A stretch of 64,000 nucleotides of DNA from Roseibacillus sp. (lineage in GTDB: Bacteria > Verrucomicrobiota > Verrucomicrobiia > Verrucomicrobiales > Akkermansiaceae). Under the pieces are notes generated by a model. The model was not told the origin of the DNA, made no database searches, and saw only the letters and a list, made by a program, of their open reading frames with translations. How positions within the stretch are numbered: position 1 is the stretch's first letter; the number at the start of each line of letters is the position of its first letter. The position numbers and the translations under genes are program-made. Location: NCBI GenBank assembly GCA_029242545.1, contig JAQWTV010000066.1, positions 1 through 64,000 on the forward strand. The letters run 5' to 3'. Positions 1-8,768 of this stretch are shown piece after piece.

Positions 1-2
1 AT

Positions 3-1043
3 GCCGCCATTATCATCATTGGGATCCTTTGTGTGATCTATACTGTGATGGGAGGGATTGAGGCTGTGGTGTGGACTGACGCGATTCAGGCGGTGGTCCT
101 GCTGGGTGGTGCGATCCTCTGCTTTATTCTTGTTGTTGTCCGCCTCGATGGGGGATTCGATGAGTTGTTCTCGATCGCTCATGCTGATTCCAAGCTCTTA
201 CAGAATCTGACCTTCGACTGGAATATCAAGGATGGTACAACAGCAGGTATCATCATATTTCTCGCCTTTGGTTTTAATTCTCTGAACCAGTATACATCCG
301 GGCAGGACGTCGTGCAGCGCTATGTGACAACCAAGGATATTGGTGGGGCTCGCAAGTCGCTCTGGACTACGATGTGGATGTCGGTCTGCTTTTCTATTGT
401 CTTTTTTCTGCTCGGGACTGCGCTGTACGCCTTCTACAAGACACAGCCGGAACTGCTGAATCCGGCAATGGCAAAGTCAGATGGGATTCTTCCATTCTTC
501 ATTATGCAGCAGCTCCCGGTAGGAGTGGCCGGACTCATTATCGCAGCAGTCTTCGCTGCTTCCCAGTCCTCGATCTCCAGTTCGCTGAACAGTATTGCCA
601 CAGCGTGGACCAAGGATGTAGATAGTCGCCTGCTTCGGCCGAAGGCTACGGATAAGGATTACCTTAATGCCGCGAAGTGGGTTGTTGTCGTCGTTGGAAT
701 CCTGGGCATTGGTGGGGCGGCGCTCGTGGCACTCGCGAATATCGAAAATGCCTTTAAGGCGTTCATGTCAATTATCGGTTTGGCCAGCGGGTCCCTGGGC
801 GGGTTGTTTGCGCTGGGAATCTTCACCAAGCGCGGGAATGGAAAGGGAGCGATGGTGGGGGCAGTGGTTGGAATAGCCACCGTAGCCATCATCAAGTTTG
901 GAGGATTCCCTGTCACCGGAATCCTGAATGGCTTTATCGGGTTCACCTCCTGTCTGGTGGTGGGCTATCTCGTCAGTCTTGCCACGGGAGGAGGCACCGA
1001 GCAGGGCGAGGAGTTGTCCGTCCATGGAAAGCCCCAAACTTAG
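3..1043 (+). CDS. Sodium:solute symporter (SSS family), C-terminal part, 5' truncated
   Basis: Inner-membrane transporter that would couple sodium influx to uptake of a small organic solute, probably a sugar or sugar acid. The reading frame is open from base 3, so the gene begins before the window; the track start at 33 is only the first internal start codon. About eight hydrophobic segments are visible, and the stretch GQDVVQRYVTTKD after a helix is typical of SSS proteins. A hydrophilic C-terminal tail ends at TAG 1041-1043. The epimerase gene begins 42 bases downstream and two sulfatases follow, so the likely cargo is an amino sugar or sialic acid released from a sulfated glycan. The substrate is inferred from neighbours; the family call is from the sequence. 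Confidence 0.85.
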   Translation, partial: AAIIIIGILCVIYTVMGGIEAVVWTDAIQAVVLLGGAILCFILVVVRLDGGFDELFSIAHADSKLLQNLTFDWNIKDGTTAGIIIFLAFGFNSLNQYTSGQDVVQRYVTTKDIGGARKSLWTTMWMSVCFSIVFFLLGTALYAFYKTQPELLNPAMAKSDGILPFFIMQQLPVGVAGLIIAAVFAASQSSISSSLNSIATAWTKDVDSRLLRPKATDKDYLNAAKWVVVVVGILGIGGAALVALANIENAFKAFMSIIGLASGSLGGLFALGIFTKRGNGKGAMVGAVVGIATVAIIKFGGFPVTGILNGFIGFTSCLVVGYLVSLATGGGTEQGEELSVHGKPQT

Positions 1044-1085
1044 ATTGCGGAGAGCTTTACCGACGACCCATGATTTGAGGGATTG

Positions 1086-2264
1086 ATGAAGGGCTATCAA
1101 AAGGAGGAGCTTGGTGAGCTCGCTTCGTTTTACCGGGCGGGCCTGCTGAATAACACCTTGCCGTTCTGGTTGCCGCGGGTTCTCGATGAGGAGCACGGAG
1201 GCTATCTGACTATGCGGGAACGCGACGGTGCCCTGCTCGATGACGATAAGCCGGTCTGGTTTCAAGGGCGTTTTTCCTGGCTACTGTCTACACTACATCG
1301 GACGGTGGAGCCGCGACAGGAATGGATTGAGGCAGCACGGAGCGGGGTCGATTTCCTGCGGGATCATTGTTTTGACGAGGATGACCGAATGTTTTTTCTG
1401 GTTAACCGGGAGGGAAAGCCGCTCCGTAAAAGGCGTTACTTTTTTTCCGAGGCCTTTGCGGTGATGGCTCTCGCCTCCTATGGAGCGGCCGCGGGTTGCG
1501 AAGAGTCGGCAGAGCAGGCGCGGCAGTTGTTTCGCCTGTGCCTGGAGTATATTGAGGGTCGTCTGCCAACCGGGGAGGCAAAGTGGATGGAGGAGCGTCC
1601 GAGCCGGTCAATTGGGGTCCCGATGATTTTCCTGCATGTCGCCCAGCAACTTATTGAGACCGTGGGCGACGAGCTTGCGGAGGAAGTGATCGATGAGTTC
1701 ATCGGGGAGATCCGCCTGTTCGTGGACGACGATAGAAAATGTGTTTTCGAGCAGATTGGATCGGATGGTTCATTGAATAACCACGTAGACGGGCGAGTAC
1801 TTAATCCCGGGCATGCCATCGAGGCGGCATGGTTCATTCTGCACGAGGCGAAGCGGCGGGAAGGCGACGAAGAGCTCACAGCGCTCGGGTGCCGGATGCT
1901 TGATTACATGTGGAAGCGGGGATGGGACGAGGAACGCGGAGGGCTTTTCCACTTTGTTGATGTCGATGGGAAACCAGTCCAGGAATACTGGCATGATATG
2001 AAGTTCTGGTGGCCGCACTGTGAGGCGATTACAGCGACCCTGCTGGCCTACCGAATGACCGGGGAGGATCGCTACGCGGAATGGCACCGTCTCATACATG
2101 ACTACTCCTACCGGACCTTTGCCGATGGGGAGCATGGGGAGTGGTTCGGTTACGCCCATCGTGATGGGAGTATTTCAAACACCGCAAAGGGGAATCATTT
2201 CAAGGGGCCGTTTCATCTCCCACGGATGCAGTGGTATTGTTCGAGACTCCTAGATGAGTGGTAG
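1086..2264 (+). CDS. AGE family epimerase/isomerase (N-acylglucosamine 2-epimerase-like)
   Basis: Cytoplasmic (alpha/alpha)6-barrel enzyme expected to interconvert N-acetylglucosamine and N-acetylmannosamine or a related sugar pair. Full length for the family (about 392 residues). Conserved histidine-bearing motifs are visible: NPGHAIEAAWF, WPHCEAI and KGNHFKGPFHLPR, the usual catalytic and substrate-binding positions of AGE proteins. I start at ATG 1086; the track starts one codon earlier at TTG. It follows the SSS symporter and abuts the first sulfatase (its TAG is directly followed by ATG 2265), so one transcript is likely. Other AGE members act on cellobiose, mannose or glucose, so the exact substrate is open. 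Confidence 0.85.
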   Translation: MKGYQKEELGELASFYRAGLLNNTLPFWLPRVLDEEHGGYLTMRERDGALLDDDKPVWFQGRFSWLLSTLHRTVEPRQEWIEAARSGVDFLRDHCFDEDDRMFFLVNREGKPLRKRRYFFSEAFAVMALASYGAAAGCEESAEQARQLFRLCLEYIEGRLPTGEAKWMEERPSRSIGVPMIFLHVAQQLIETVGDELAEEVIDEFIGEIRLFVDDDRKCVFEQIGSDGSLNNHVDGRVLNPGHAIEAAWFILHEAKRREGDEELTALGCRMLDYMWKRGWDEERGGLFHFVDVDGKPVQEYWHDMKFWWPHCEAITATLLAYRMTGEDRYAEWHRLIHDYSYRTFADGEHGEWFGYAHRDGSISNTAKGNHFKGPFHLPRMQWYCSRLLDEW

Positions 2265-2324
2265 ATGAGGAGAGAGTCCTATTTGGGATGGAAAGAGAGC
2301 TGTAACCATGCAGGCTGGTTCGTG

Positions 2325-3728
2325 ATGTCCCGCTCTGCTCTTACTGTAATCATTTGCCTGCTGACCCAGTGGGCCGAGAGCTTGGAGGCGCGCTCTAATG
2401 TGGTCCTTTTTCTGGTGGATGATCTTGGGTGGATGGATCTGGGATGTCAGGGCAGTCACTACTACAAGACACCTCATATTGACCGCTTGGCAGCCAGCGG
2501 AATTCGTTTCACCAACGCCTATGCGGCTTGTGCGGTGTGCACGCCCACGCGTGCGAGTATCCTGACCGGAAAGTATCCGGCGCGGAACCTGATGACTCAG
2601 TGGTTGCCCGCGGGTCGCTGGAGCGCCAGTGGACACCGCATGAAGGAAGGGCGCTTTTTGCGGAGCCTCCCGTTGGAAGAGGTGACGCTTGCGGAGTCTC
2701 TCAGGGATGCTGGTTACCGGACTTTGCATGTGGGTAAATGGCACCTTGGAGGACCTCCTTTCTCGCTGCCTGCTCACCACGGATTCGACGTCAATGTGGG
2801 GGGCAGTGAGCATGGTGCCCCCGGACACTATTTCTACCCCTACAAGGGGAGCTGGAAAATTCCGACCACCGGGCAAAGGGTGCAGAAAGTGACTCTGCCG
2901 GATGGAGAGGAGGGGGAATACTTGACAGACCGCCTTACCTCAGAGGCCCTGAGCTTGATCGAGAAGAGCAGGGACAAGCCGTTCTTTCTCTATTTTCCCT
3001 ACTACGCAGTACATACTCCCCTGCAGGCAAAACGAGATATGATCGCCCGTTTCAACACGGTGCCCAATGCGGAGCGTCAGGGAAGTCCAGTCTATGCAGC
3101 CATGGTAGCGAGCGTAGATGAAAGTGTGGGGCGAGTGTTAAAAAAACTGGAAGAGCTGAATCTGGATAAGGAAACTCTGGTGATCTTCACTTCGGACAAT
3201 GGAGGGTTTGCCGGCGCAACAAAGCATGACCCGCTAAGGGCCAATAAGGGGTCGCATTATGAGGGAGGTATCCGGATCCCCTTGATTGTGGCGGGGGCTG
3301 GGGTGAAGGGGAGAGGGCGAACCTCTTCTGTGCCCACCATTACGAATGATATCTATCCGACTGTTCTGGAAATGGCGGGGTTGTCTTCCCGCCCTTACCA
3401 GCACGTCGACGGAGTGAGTCTTGCTCCGGTTATCAAGGGTCATGGGGATGTCAGGCGGGACGCGCTTTTTTGGCACTATCCACATTACAACAGGCACCCC
3501 CAGAGTGCGCCGGTATCCATAGTGAGAAAGGGTAAGTGGAAATTAATCGAGTTTCTCGAGCGGGATGAGTTTGAATTGTATGACCTTGAAGGTGATCCGG
3601 GGGAAAAGGTAAACAAGGCAGAAGAGCAGAAGAGTCTCGTCAGCGAATTGAATGTAAGATTACAAGAGTGGAAGAAGGAGGTAGGGGCACAGGCAATGGA
3701 GACTAATCCGCAATACACCGGCCAATGA
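2325..3728 (+). CDS. Secreted sulfatase (arylsulfatase type)
   Basis: Alkaline-phosphatase-fold enzyme that hydrolyses sulfate esters, probably on a polysaccharide. The signature CTPTRASILTG contains the CxPxR cysteine that is matured to formylglycine, and the metal-binding start VVLFLVDDLGWMDLG is present. Further motifs are HVGKWHLGG and FTSDNGG. The track ORF begins at 2265, but an internal ATG at 2325 gives a better signal peptide (MSRSALTVIICLLTQW, cleavage near ESLEA), so I prefer it. The stop overlaps the ATG of the next sulfatase (ATGA), indicating translational coupling. As a Cys-type sulfatase it needs an activating enzyme not seen here. The sulfated substrate is unknown. Confidence 0.88.
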   Translation: MSRSALTVIICLLTQWAESLEARSNVVLFLVDDLGWMDLGCQGSHYYKTPHIDRLAASGIRFTNAYAACAVCTPTRASILTGKYPARNLMTQWLPAGRWSASGHRMKEGRFLRSLPLEEVTLAESLRDAGYRTLHVGKWHLGGPPFSLPAHHGFDVNVGGSEHGAPGHYFYPYKGSWKIPTTGQRVQKVTLPDGEEGEYLTDRLTSEALSLIEKSRDKPFFLYFPYYAVHTPLQAKRDMIARFNTVPNAERQGSPVYAAMVASVDESVGRVLKKLEELNLDKETLVIFTSDNGGFAGATKHDPLRANKGSHYEGGIRIPLIVAGAGVKGRGRTSSVPTITNDIYPTVLEMAGLSSRPYQHVDGVSLAPVIKGHGDVRRDALFWHYPHYNRHPQSAPVSIVRKGKWKLIEFLERDEFELYDLEGDPGEKVNKAEEQKSLVSELNVRLQEWKKEVGAQAMETNPQYTGQ

Positions 3729-5170
3729 GAGAGGGTCAGCATGTAAGTGGCGGCGAGTCCTTCTGGAAAAGGGTAAGACGCGGAGTCCATTTCTTGGTGG
3801 CGCTTTGCATGGCGCTGATCCTGGTCATGACTGGGGAGGCGAAGCCCAGACCGGACGTTCTCTTCATCGCGATCGATGACATGAATGATTGGATCTCGTT
3901 GCTAGATCCGGAGGCTCCGATCAAGACCCCTAATCTCGAGCGCTTGGCGGCCCGAGGTATGCTCTTCACGCGGGCTTACTGTATTTCCCCTGCTTGCAAT
4001 CCATCTCGGAGCGCCCTTTTGACCGGGTTGCGCCCTTCAACCTCCGGCGTCTACGCCAATAACAGCGATTGGCGCAAGGCCCTGCCGAAACGGCGAACCA
4101 TCATGCAGCAGTTCCGGGCCGCAGGGTATTCGGTTCGGGGAGCGGGTAAAATCTTCCATCATAAGGCTGAAGGTTTCCACGATGAGGATTCCTTTGACGA
4201 TTTTCAGATGATGGCACCCCAGAATATGCCGCCTAAGAAACTCAACCAAGGTCCGGAATATGGCTCCCGGAATACGGACTGGGGAGTGTGGCCTCCCGAT
4301 GAGAGAAAGACGATCGACTTCCGCACTGCGGACTACTGTATCAAGGCGTTACAGTCTCCAGTGAAGGATAAGCCTCTCTTTCTCGCTTGTGGCATCTTTA
4401 AGCCGCACTCGCCGTTCTTTGCGCCAAGGCGGTATTTTGTGGATGCCAGAAAGATTGGCCTTCCACCGCGCCGTGCCGACGACTGGAACGATCTTCCTCG
4501 CGGAGCGCAGATGCTCATGGGAAGGACGAAGTGGTTCTGGACAGGCATGACAAAACTCGATCGTCGACTGCCGGGGTCTTTCGAGCGCTTTGTTCAAGCC
4601 TATGCCGCCTGCTGCTCCTTCGCGGACGCCCAATTGGGACGGGTGCTTGATGCCCTCGATGCCAGTCCGCGACGTGACCGCACTATCGTGGTGTTATGGT
4701 CTGATCACGGGTTTCATCTTGGAGAGAAGGATCATATTGAGAAGTTTGCTCTCTGGGAAAAGAGTAATCATGTTCCTTTCATCGTGGTTGCTCCGGGAGT
4801 AACCGGCGAAGGGGTGCGCTGCGTGCGCCCTGTGGATCTGTCGGTAATCTATCCGACTCTCCTGGAGCTGTGCGGGCTTCCTGAGGAGAAGTGTGATGGA
4901 AGAAGTGCGGTGCCCTTGCTTCGCGATGCGGACAGTGAATGGAAGCATCCTGCGGTAATGACCTACGGACGAGGGAATCATGCAGTGCGTAGTGAGCGTT
5001 GGCGGTATATCCGTTATGCGGACGGATCTGAGGAATTGTATGATCATGAGGTGGACCCTCATGAGTGGTTAAATCTGGCGAGCCGGGCTGAATACAAACA
5101 GGTGAAGATGTCACACCGCTCCTGGTTGCCCTCGAAGGAGGCCGGGGAAGTTGCTGGGTTGAGGAGGTAG
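3725..5170 (+). CDS. Secreted sulfatase, iduronate-2-sulfatase-like
   Basis: Second formylglycine sulfatase of the module. The N-terminal hydrophobic stretch HFLVALCMALILVMTGEA is an export signal preceded by basic residues. The catalytic motif is CNPSRSALLTG and the metal site begins FIAIDDMNDW, which with GLRPSTSGVY matches the iduronate-2-sulfatase-like group common in Planctomycetes and Verrucomicrobia. The late motif LWSDHGFHLGEK carries the Asp-His pair that binds metal. It overlaps the upstream sulfatase by four bases and ends the module; about 250 noncoding bases follow. Two different sulfatase subtypes in tandem suggest sequential desulfation of one glycan, which is an inference. Confidence 0.87.
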   Translation: MREGQHVSGGESFWKRVRRGVHFLVALCMALILVMTGEAKPRPDVLFIAIDDMNDWISLLDPEAPIKTPNLERLAARGMLFTRAYCISPACNPSRSALLTGLRPSTSGVYANNSDWRKALPKRRTIMQQFRAAGYSVRGAGKIFHHKAEGFHDEDSFDDFQMMAPQNMPPKKLNQGPEYGSRNTDWGVWPPDERKTIDFRTADYCIKALQSPVKDKPLFLACGIFKPHSPFFAPRRYFVDARKIGLPPRRADDWNDLPRGAQMLMGRTKWFWTGMTKLDRRLPGSFERFVQAYAACCSFADAQLGRVLDALDASPRRDRTIVVLWSDHGFHLGEKDHIEKFALWEKSNHVPFIVVAPGVTGEGVRCVRPVDLSVIYPTLLELCGLPEEKCDGRSAVPLLRDADSEWKHPAVMTYGRGNHAVRSERWRYIRYADGSEELYDHEVDPHEWLNLASRAEYKQVKMSHRSWLPSKEAGEVAGLRR

Positions 5171-5203
5171 CTGGCCGCGATGCCGGTTAGGCCTGCTCAC
5201 TTC

Positions 5204-5231
5204 GCCCGGCTTGTTCACTAAACGAACCGGG
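5204..5231 (+). terminator. Possible weak hairpin after the sulfatase module
   Basis: An imperfect inverted repeat (CCCGG-c-TTGTT / ACGAA-CCGGG, one mismatch and one G-T pair, short loop) lies about 35 bases past the second sulfatase stop. There is no T-run after it, so it is at best a weak or protein-assisted terminator. The rest of 5171-5423 shows no gene; it should hold the promoter of the pseudopilin operon, but I cannot name boxes with confidence. Confidence 0.25.
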
Positions 5232-5423
5232 TAGTAACGGGGAGGTTAGAGGGCAAAAAACAGCGAAATTTGCGGAAATGGAGTAAGTTCACCGCATAGA
5301 GACCCAAGGAAGCTAGTCTCTCATCCTTCTAGACACATGAGAAAACTAGTGATTCCACGGAATTTTTCAGTCGAAAGGGACTATGATCCCTGTAAGTTAC
5401 CCCCCGAAAGCCACATCCATTTA

Positions 5424-5876
5424 ATGAAAGTGAAGTGTAAGCATCAGCATAGGAGTCACGCCACAGGTTCGCAGGGATTTACCCTTCTTGAGATGGTCAT
5501 TGTCTTGGGGATCATTGGCTTGATCCTTGGGGCAGCGATTGGACTCAGTGGGGGCTTCACCGGATTTGGACGTGAAGTGCAGACCAAGAGTAAGCTGCAG
5601 CGGATTAATAGTGCGCTCACAATGTACAGACACAGGGCTGGCCATTATCCTTCGGAGTCCCAGGGTGTGAACGCGCTAGTTGAGAAGCCGACCAGCGCTC
5701 CAGAACCAAGAAGCTGGGAGGCCACCTTCAAGAGTTTGCCCAAGGACGGCTGGGATCAGGAATTCGTCTACAAGTATCCAGGGAGCAAGGACCGGAGCTA
5801 CCCAGAAGTGATTTCGAAAGGGAAAGACGGCGAAGCAGGCACGGATGATGACCTCAGTAGTCAGGATCAGGAGTAG
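5424..5876 (+). CDS. gspG: Type II secretion major pseudopilin, GspG-like
   Basis: Main subunit of the periplasmic pseudopilus. A prepilin leader (about 18 residues) ends at the processing site G/FTLLEM, with Glu at +5, followed by the hydrophobic helix VIVLGIIGLILGAAIGL. The C-terminal part has the GspG pattern: alignment to SESQGVNALV, PKDGW, and an acidic AGTDDDLSS calcium-loop-like end. The track ORF opens at 5337, but ATG 5424 gives a leader of normal length. It overlaps the next pseudopilin by about 30 bases. First gene of the secretion operon. Confidence 0.85.
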   Translation: MKVKCKHQHRSHATGSQGFTLLEMVIVLGIIGLILGAAIGLSGGFTGFGREVQTKSKLQRINSALTMYRHRAGHYPSESQGVNALVEKPTSAPEPRSWEATFKSLPKDGWDQEFVYKYPGSKDRSYPEVISKGKDGEAGTDDDLSSQDQE

Positions 5877-6441
5877 ATTGACCTCGCGTGCTGGGCGACA
5901 GAGGGGAATGACCCTCTTGGAAACCATCCTTGCGATGGTGATCGTCCTGATTGTGATTGGGGTGGGTCTGGCCTACCAGTTTGCCTCCAACGACAAGGAG
6001 TTGCTCAGGAAGGCAAGCATCAGGATTGAGGCCATGTCTTCGCGCGGTCATGCGATGTCGGTGCTTCACCAGAAGCCATTTTGGATTCGGATCGAGCGCG
6101 ATAAAGTCGTGCTGGCTGGGGCTGATGTGCGCAGGCAGGAGCCGGAGGACCAGATTGGCGCCTCAGGGTTGACCGAGGATGAGGAGTTTAGTGAGTCCAA
6201 TGAGGAAGTCTACGATACTCTAGAGGCTGGCGAAGCAGTAATCGCGCTGCGCCGGTGGGGAACGCAGGATGATGCATGGATTGAGCCCGAGGAGGGGGAA
6301 TCGATCGTCTGGCAGTTCCAGAGCACTGGATTGTGCGAGCCGGTTTCGATCCGGGTAGCGCGAGAGGACAGCTATATTATCATGCACATGAATCCGCTGA
6401 CTGCTCGGGTTGATGAAGAGGAGGCGGTCATCGTTCAATGA
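5845..6441 (+). CDS. gspH: Minor pseudopilin, GspH-like
   Basis: Prepilin-type protein with a 21-residue basic leader ending in RQRG/MTLLETILAM, then a long hydrophobic helix (VIVLIVIGVGLAY). The rest is a soluble domain of about 150 residues rich in Asp and Glu, without recognisable catalytic motifs. Position directly after GspG and before the I-like gene supports a GspH role, as do a size near 200 residues and the WIRIERDKVVL strand. ATG 5845 or 5848 is the start, inside the 3' end of gspG; the stop overlaps the next start by ATGA. The assignment to H is mainly from gene order. Confidence 0.7.
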   Translation: MMTSVVRIRSRLTSRAGRQRGMTLLETILAMVIVLIVIGVGLAYQFASNDKELLRKASIRIEAMSSRGHAMSVLHQKPFWIRIERDKVVLAGADVRRQEPEDQIGASGLTEDEEFSESNEEVYDTLEAGEAVIALRRWGTQDDAWIEPEEGESIVWQFQSTGLCEPVSIRVAREDSYIIMHMNPLTARVDEEEAVIVQ

Positions 6442-6875
6442 AGAAAGGCGATTTCAGAGCGCGGAGGCGTAAGGGGTTCATCCTGATGGAGGTCATGATT
6501 GCCCTCACGGTTTTTTCCATGGTGGGAGTTTCTTACATGGTAGCGCTCAACGATATTGCCGAGATCCTGCGCGAGATGCGGCGTGATGCCAAAATGGGGC
6601 GTATCCTGCAGAGCGAGCTGATGAAGTATGCCACCCTGCCGGAGATCGAGGAGATGGAAGAGAGCTACCCCCTAGAGGAGAAGACCGATTTGGAGATTCA
6701 GGTGATTATTCAGCCGCTGGAGGACGTGGTGGAAGAACAGCGGATTACGACGGAGAAGGGACGGGTCATGCAGCAGATGTTTCATGTGCAGGTAATTGGT
6801 ACCTGGTATGAAGATCTGATCTACCATGAGAGAACTGCCGAAACGTGGCGTTATGCGAGACTCTACCAGCAATAA
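6438..6875 (+). CDS. gspI: Minor pseudopilin, GspI-like
   Basis: Small pseudopilin (145 residues) with a short basic leader and the cleavage motif RRRKG/FILMEVMIAL, Glu at +5, and a hydrophobic helix ending near SYMVAL. A soluble domain of about 100 residues follows, as in GspI, which caps the pseudopilus with J and K. Start ATG 6438 overlaps the upstream stop (ATGA); its 3' end overlaps the J-like gene. The specific letter is inferred from size and order. Confidence 0.7.
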   Translation: MKKGDFRARRRKGFILMEVMIALTVFSMVGVSYMVALNDIAEILREMRRDAKMGRILQSELMKYATLPEIEEMEESYPLEEKTDLEIQVIIQPLEDVVEEQRITTEKGRVMQQMFHVQVIGTWYEDLIYHERTAETWRYARLYQQ

Positions 6876-7761
6876 TTACTCTCGAGGAATGAGGCGGCGA
6901 GGACGGCGGGGGATCCTACTTCTCGAAGCCGTACTTGCTCTCGCAATTGCTGGAATCCTTCTCGTTTCGATCATGTGGATCGTCGATGGCGCTCTGCAGA
7001 TGTCGAATGAGATGGCGGATGATGGTCGTGAGCACATGACCCAGGAGGCGCTTATCAACTTTCTTGATCGCAATTTCAGCCAGTTACCAGGGAACGCCGA
7101 GGTCGAGCTTGAGAGGCAGGACGCTGGCTCACATTTCCTGAGTGACCTCACGTTCCAGAATGTGCCGACCTCCTTCTCTTGGTCAGGCCAGGCCATATCG
7201 GCAGAGGCTGTTCAGCTATCGACTATCCCAACAAGAAGCGGGGACCTTGATGTCGTCCTGCGCTACTACGAGGAGGCTATTCTAGATGATAGCGACTCCA
7301 CGGCGAATGTGAATGCTGAACCCGTAGCTGAAATCACGCTGCTGAAGGATGTCTTCTTCTTTGAGTGGTGGGCGAGAGATGGACGGGCATTGGGGGACGA
7401 TGCACAGGGATACACGGAAACGTGGGATGTTCGTGGGCGATTGCCCATCCAGATGGAGCTGAGGGTGAAATTCGATGAGAATTCCGATGAAATCGTTCAT
7501 CATTTCTGGCTTCCGCCCAAGTTGAATCCAGAGAGCGTGGTCAGGTCGCAGCGCCGTGCGGCGCCACAGAGTGGGGGTGGAAACTCTGGCAGAAATCCCT
7601 CCGGTCGCGACGCTGGACGTGGGAGAGAAGGTGGGGACAGGCGTGATAGCCGAGGCAGCAGCAGAGGCAGTGATAGAGGAGCTCCGACACGTTCCACTCC
7701 TCCGAGTCGTGGAAGTGGGAGCCGTGCTGCTCCGCCGAACCCGGGAGGCTCAGGACGATGA
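6853..7761 (+). CDS. gspJ: Minor pseudopilin, GspJ-like, with Arg/Gly/Ser-rich tail
   Basis: Pseudopilin with leader ending RRGRRG/ILLLEAVLAL and the hydrophobic helix LAIAGILLVSIMWIV. The middle (to about residue 230) resembles the GspJ beta domain, including a late segment LPIQMELRVKFDE. The last 70 or so residues are low-complexity, rich in Arg, Gly, Ser and Pro (for example GRDAGRGREGGDRRDSRG), which is not usual for GspJ. Possible starts are ATG 6826, 6853 and 6889; 6853 gives a 20-residue leader. The stop overlaps the K-like start by ATGA. Confidence 0.68.
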   Translation: MRDSTSNNYSRGMRRRGRRGILLLEAVLALAIAGILLVSIMWIVDGALQMSNEMADDGREHMTQEALINFLDRNFSQLPGNAEVELERQDAGSHFLSDLTFQNVPTSFSWSGQAISAEAVQLSTIPTRSGDLDVVLRYYEEAILDDSDSTANVNAEPVAEITLLKDVFFFEWWARDGRALGDDAQGYTETWDVRGRLPIQMELRVKFDENSDEIVHHFWLPPKLNPESVVRSQRRAAPQSGGGNSGRNPSGRDAGRGREGGDRRDSRGSSRGSDRGAPTRSTPPSRGSGSRAAPPNPGGSGR

Positions 7762-8768
7762 AAGTTGGATTTTTAGATGTGCAAGGGAAGACGCCGAAAA
7801 AGGTGGTCTCTGCTGCGGCGCATGGAGGGAGAAGAGGGAGTACTATGGTTGCTGTCTTCTGGCTGATTAGCGTGATGGCCCTCTATATCTTTACCGCTAT
7901 CCAGTTGCTTGATTACGAGGATCGGCTGGTATCAGGCCAAGTCGAAGGGACGAGGGCCAGTCAGATGGCTGAGATGGGCGTTTCAGTCGCCTGTAACCCG
8001 GTTGTTGAACGCTCTGATTACCTTTTGCTGGAGCAGCGGTTTCCTGGAGACGTTGGGTTTACTGCCACCATCGAGTCGGAAGGATCCCGCTTTAATATCA
8101 ATTCGCTGCTGATGAACCGGGGAGACGGAGCCGATCCGGATAAGGCCCTTCTCCGTGAGATGTTCGTAGAATGGGGCGCGGAAGATGATTTCGCTCAGGA
8201 GGTGGTGGACGCCCTTGTGGACTGGGTGGATGAGAATGAGCTCGAAGAGCTCAATGGGGCAGAATTTCCTTTCTACGAAGGCGAAGGCTTCCTGAACAGG
8301 CCCTATAACCGACCGTTTTACTCCCTTGATGAGATGCGATTGGTGCGAGGAATGGAGGACTTGGAGCGCATTTATCCCGGATGGAGGGATTGGTTCACGA
8401 TCTGGAGCAGCGGAGGCCTGGACGTCAACGAGGCGGACCCGGAAAAGCTGGCCCGAGCCGCGGAGGTGTCCATCGATGATGCGACATCGATTCGGGATCG
8501 GGTCCTCGGGCCGGACATGATTCGAGGGACAGAGGACGACCAGCCTTTTAGTAATAGCAGAGAGGTCCTCGATTTGCTAGGGGTTCCGGACATTCAGCGG
8601 ATGATCGTCGAGCCCCGTCTTACAGCCAACGACCCAACTACCCGGATCGAGTCGACGGGCTGGTCTGGATTGGGCGGATCGCAGATCAAACGCCGAATTA
8701 CTCTGATTGTGAGAAATAGGACGGGTCGTCCGTCAATCCTCGAGAGAAAAGTGGAACAGGTGCCATGA
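7758..8768 (+). CDS. gspK: Type II secretion pseudopilus tip protein, GspK-like
   Basis: Large minor pseudopilin (336 residues). The N-terminus has a basic stretch GGRRG followed by the hydrophobic STMVAVFWLISVMALYIF and, as is typical of GspK, no Glu at +5. Later segments match GspK: VESEG-type strand with FNINSLL, an acidic helical region ending VDALVDWVDENE, a Tyr-rich linker NRPFYSLDEMRLV, and LDVNEADPEKLARAAEV, the helix-hairpin-helix-like part usually read as INLNTA. It would sit at the pseudopilus tip with I and J. It overlaps both neighbours by ATGA. Confidence 0.82.
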   Translation: MKVGFLDVQGKTPKKVVSAAAHGGRRGSTMVAVFWLISVMALYIFTAIQLLDYEDRLVSGQVEGTRASQMAEMGVSVACNPVVERSDYLLLEQRFPGDVGFTATIESEGSRFNINSLLMNRGDGADPDKALLREMFVEWGAEDDFAQEVVDALVDWVDENELEELNGAEFPFYEGEGFLNRPYNRPFYSLDEMRLVRGMEDLERIYPGWRDWFTIWSSGGLDVNEADPEKLARAAEVSIDDATSIRDRVLGPDMIRGTEDDQPFSNSREVLDLLGVPDIQRMIVEPRLTANDPTTRIESTGWSGLGGSQIKRRITLIVRNRTGRPSILERKVEQVP

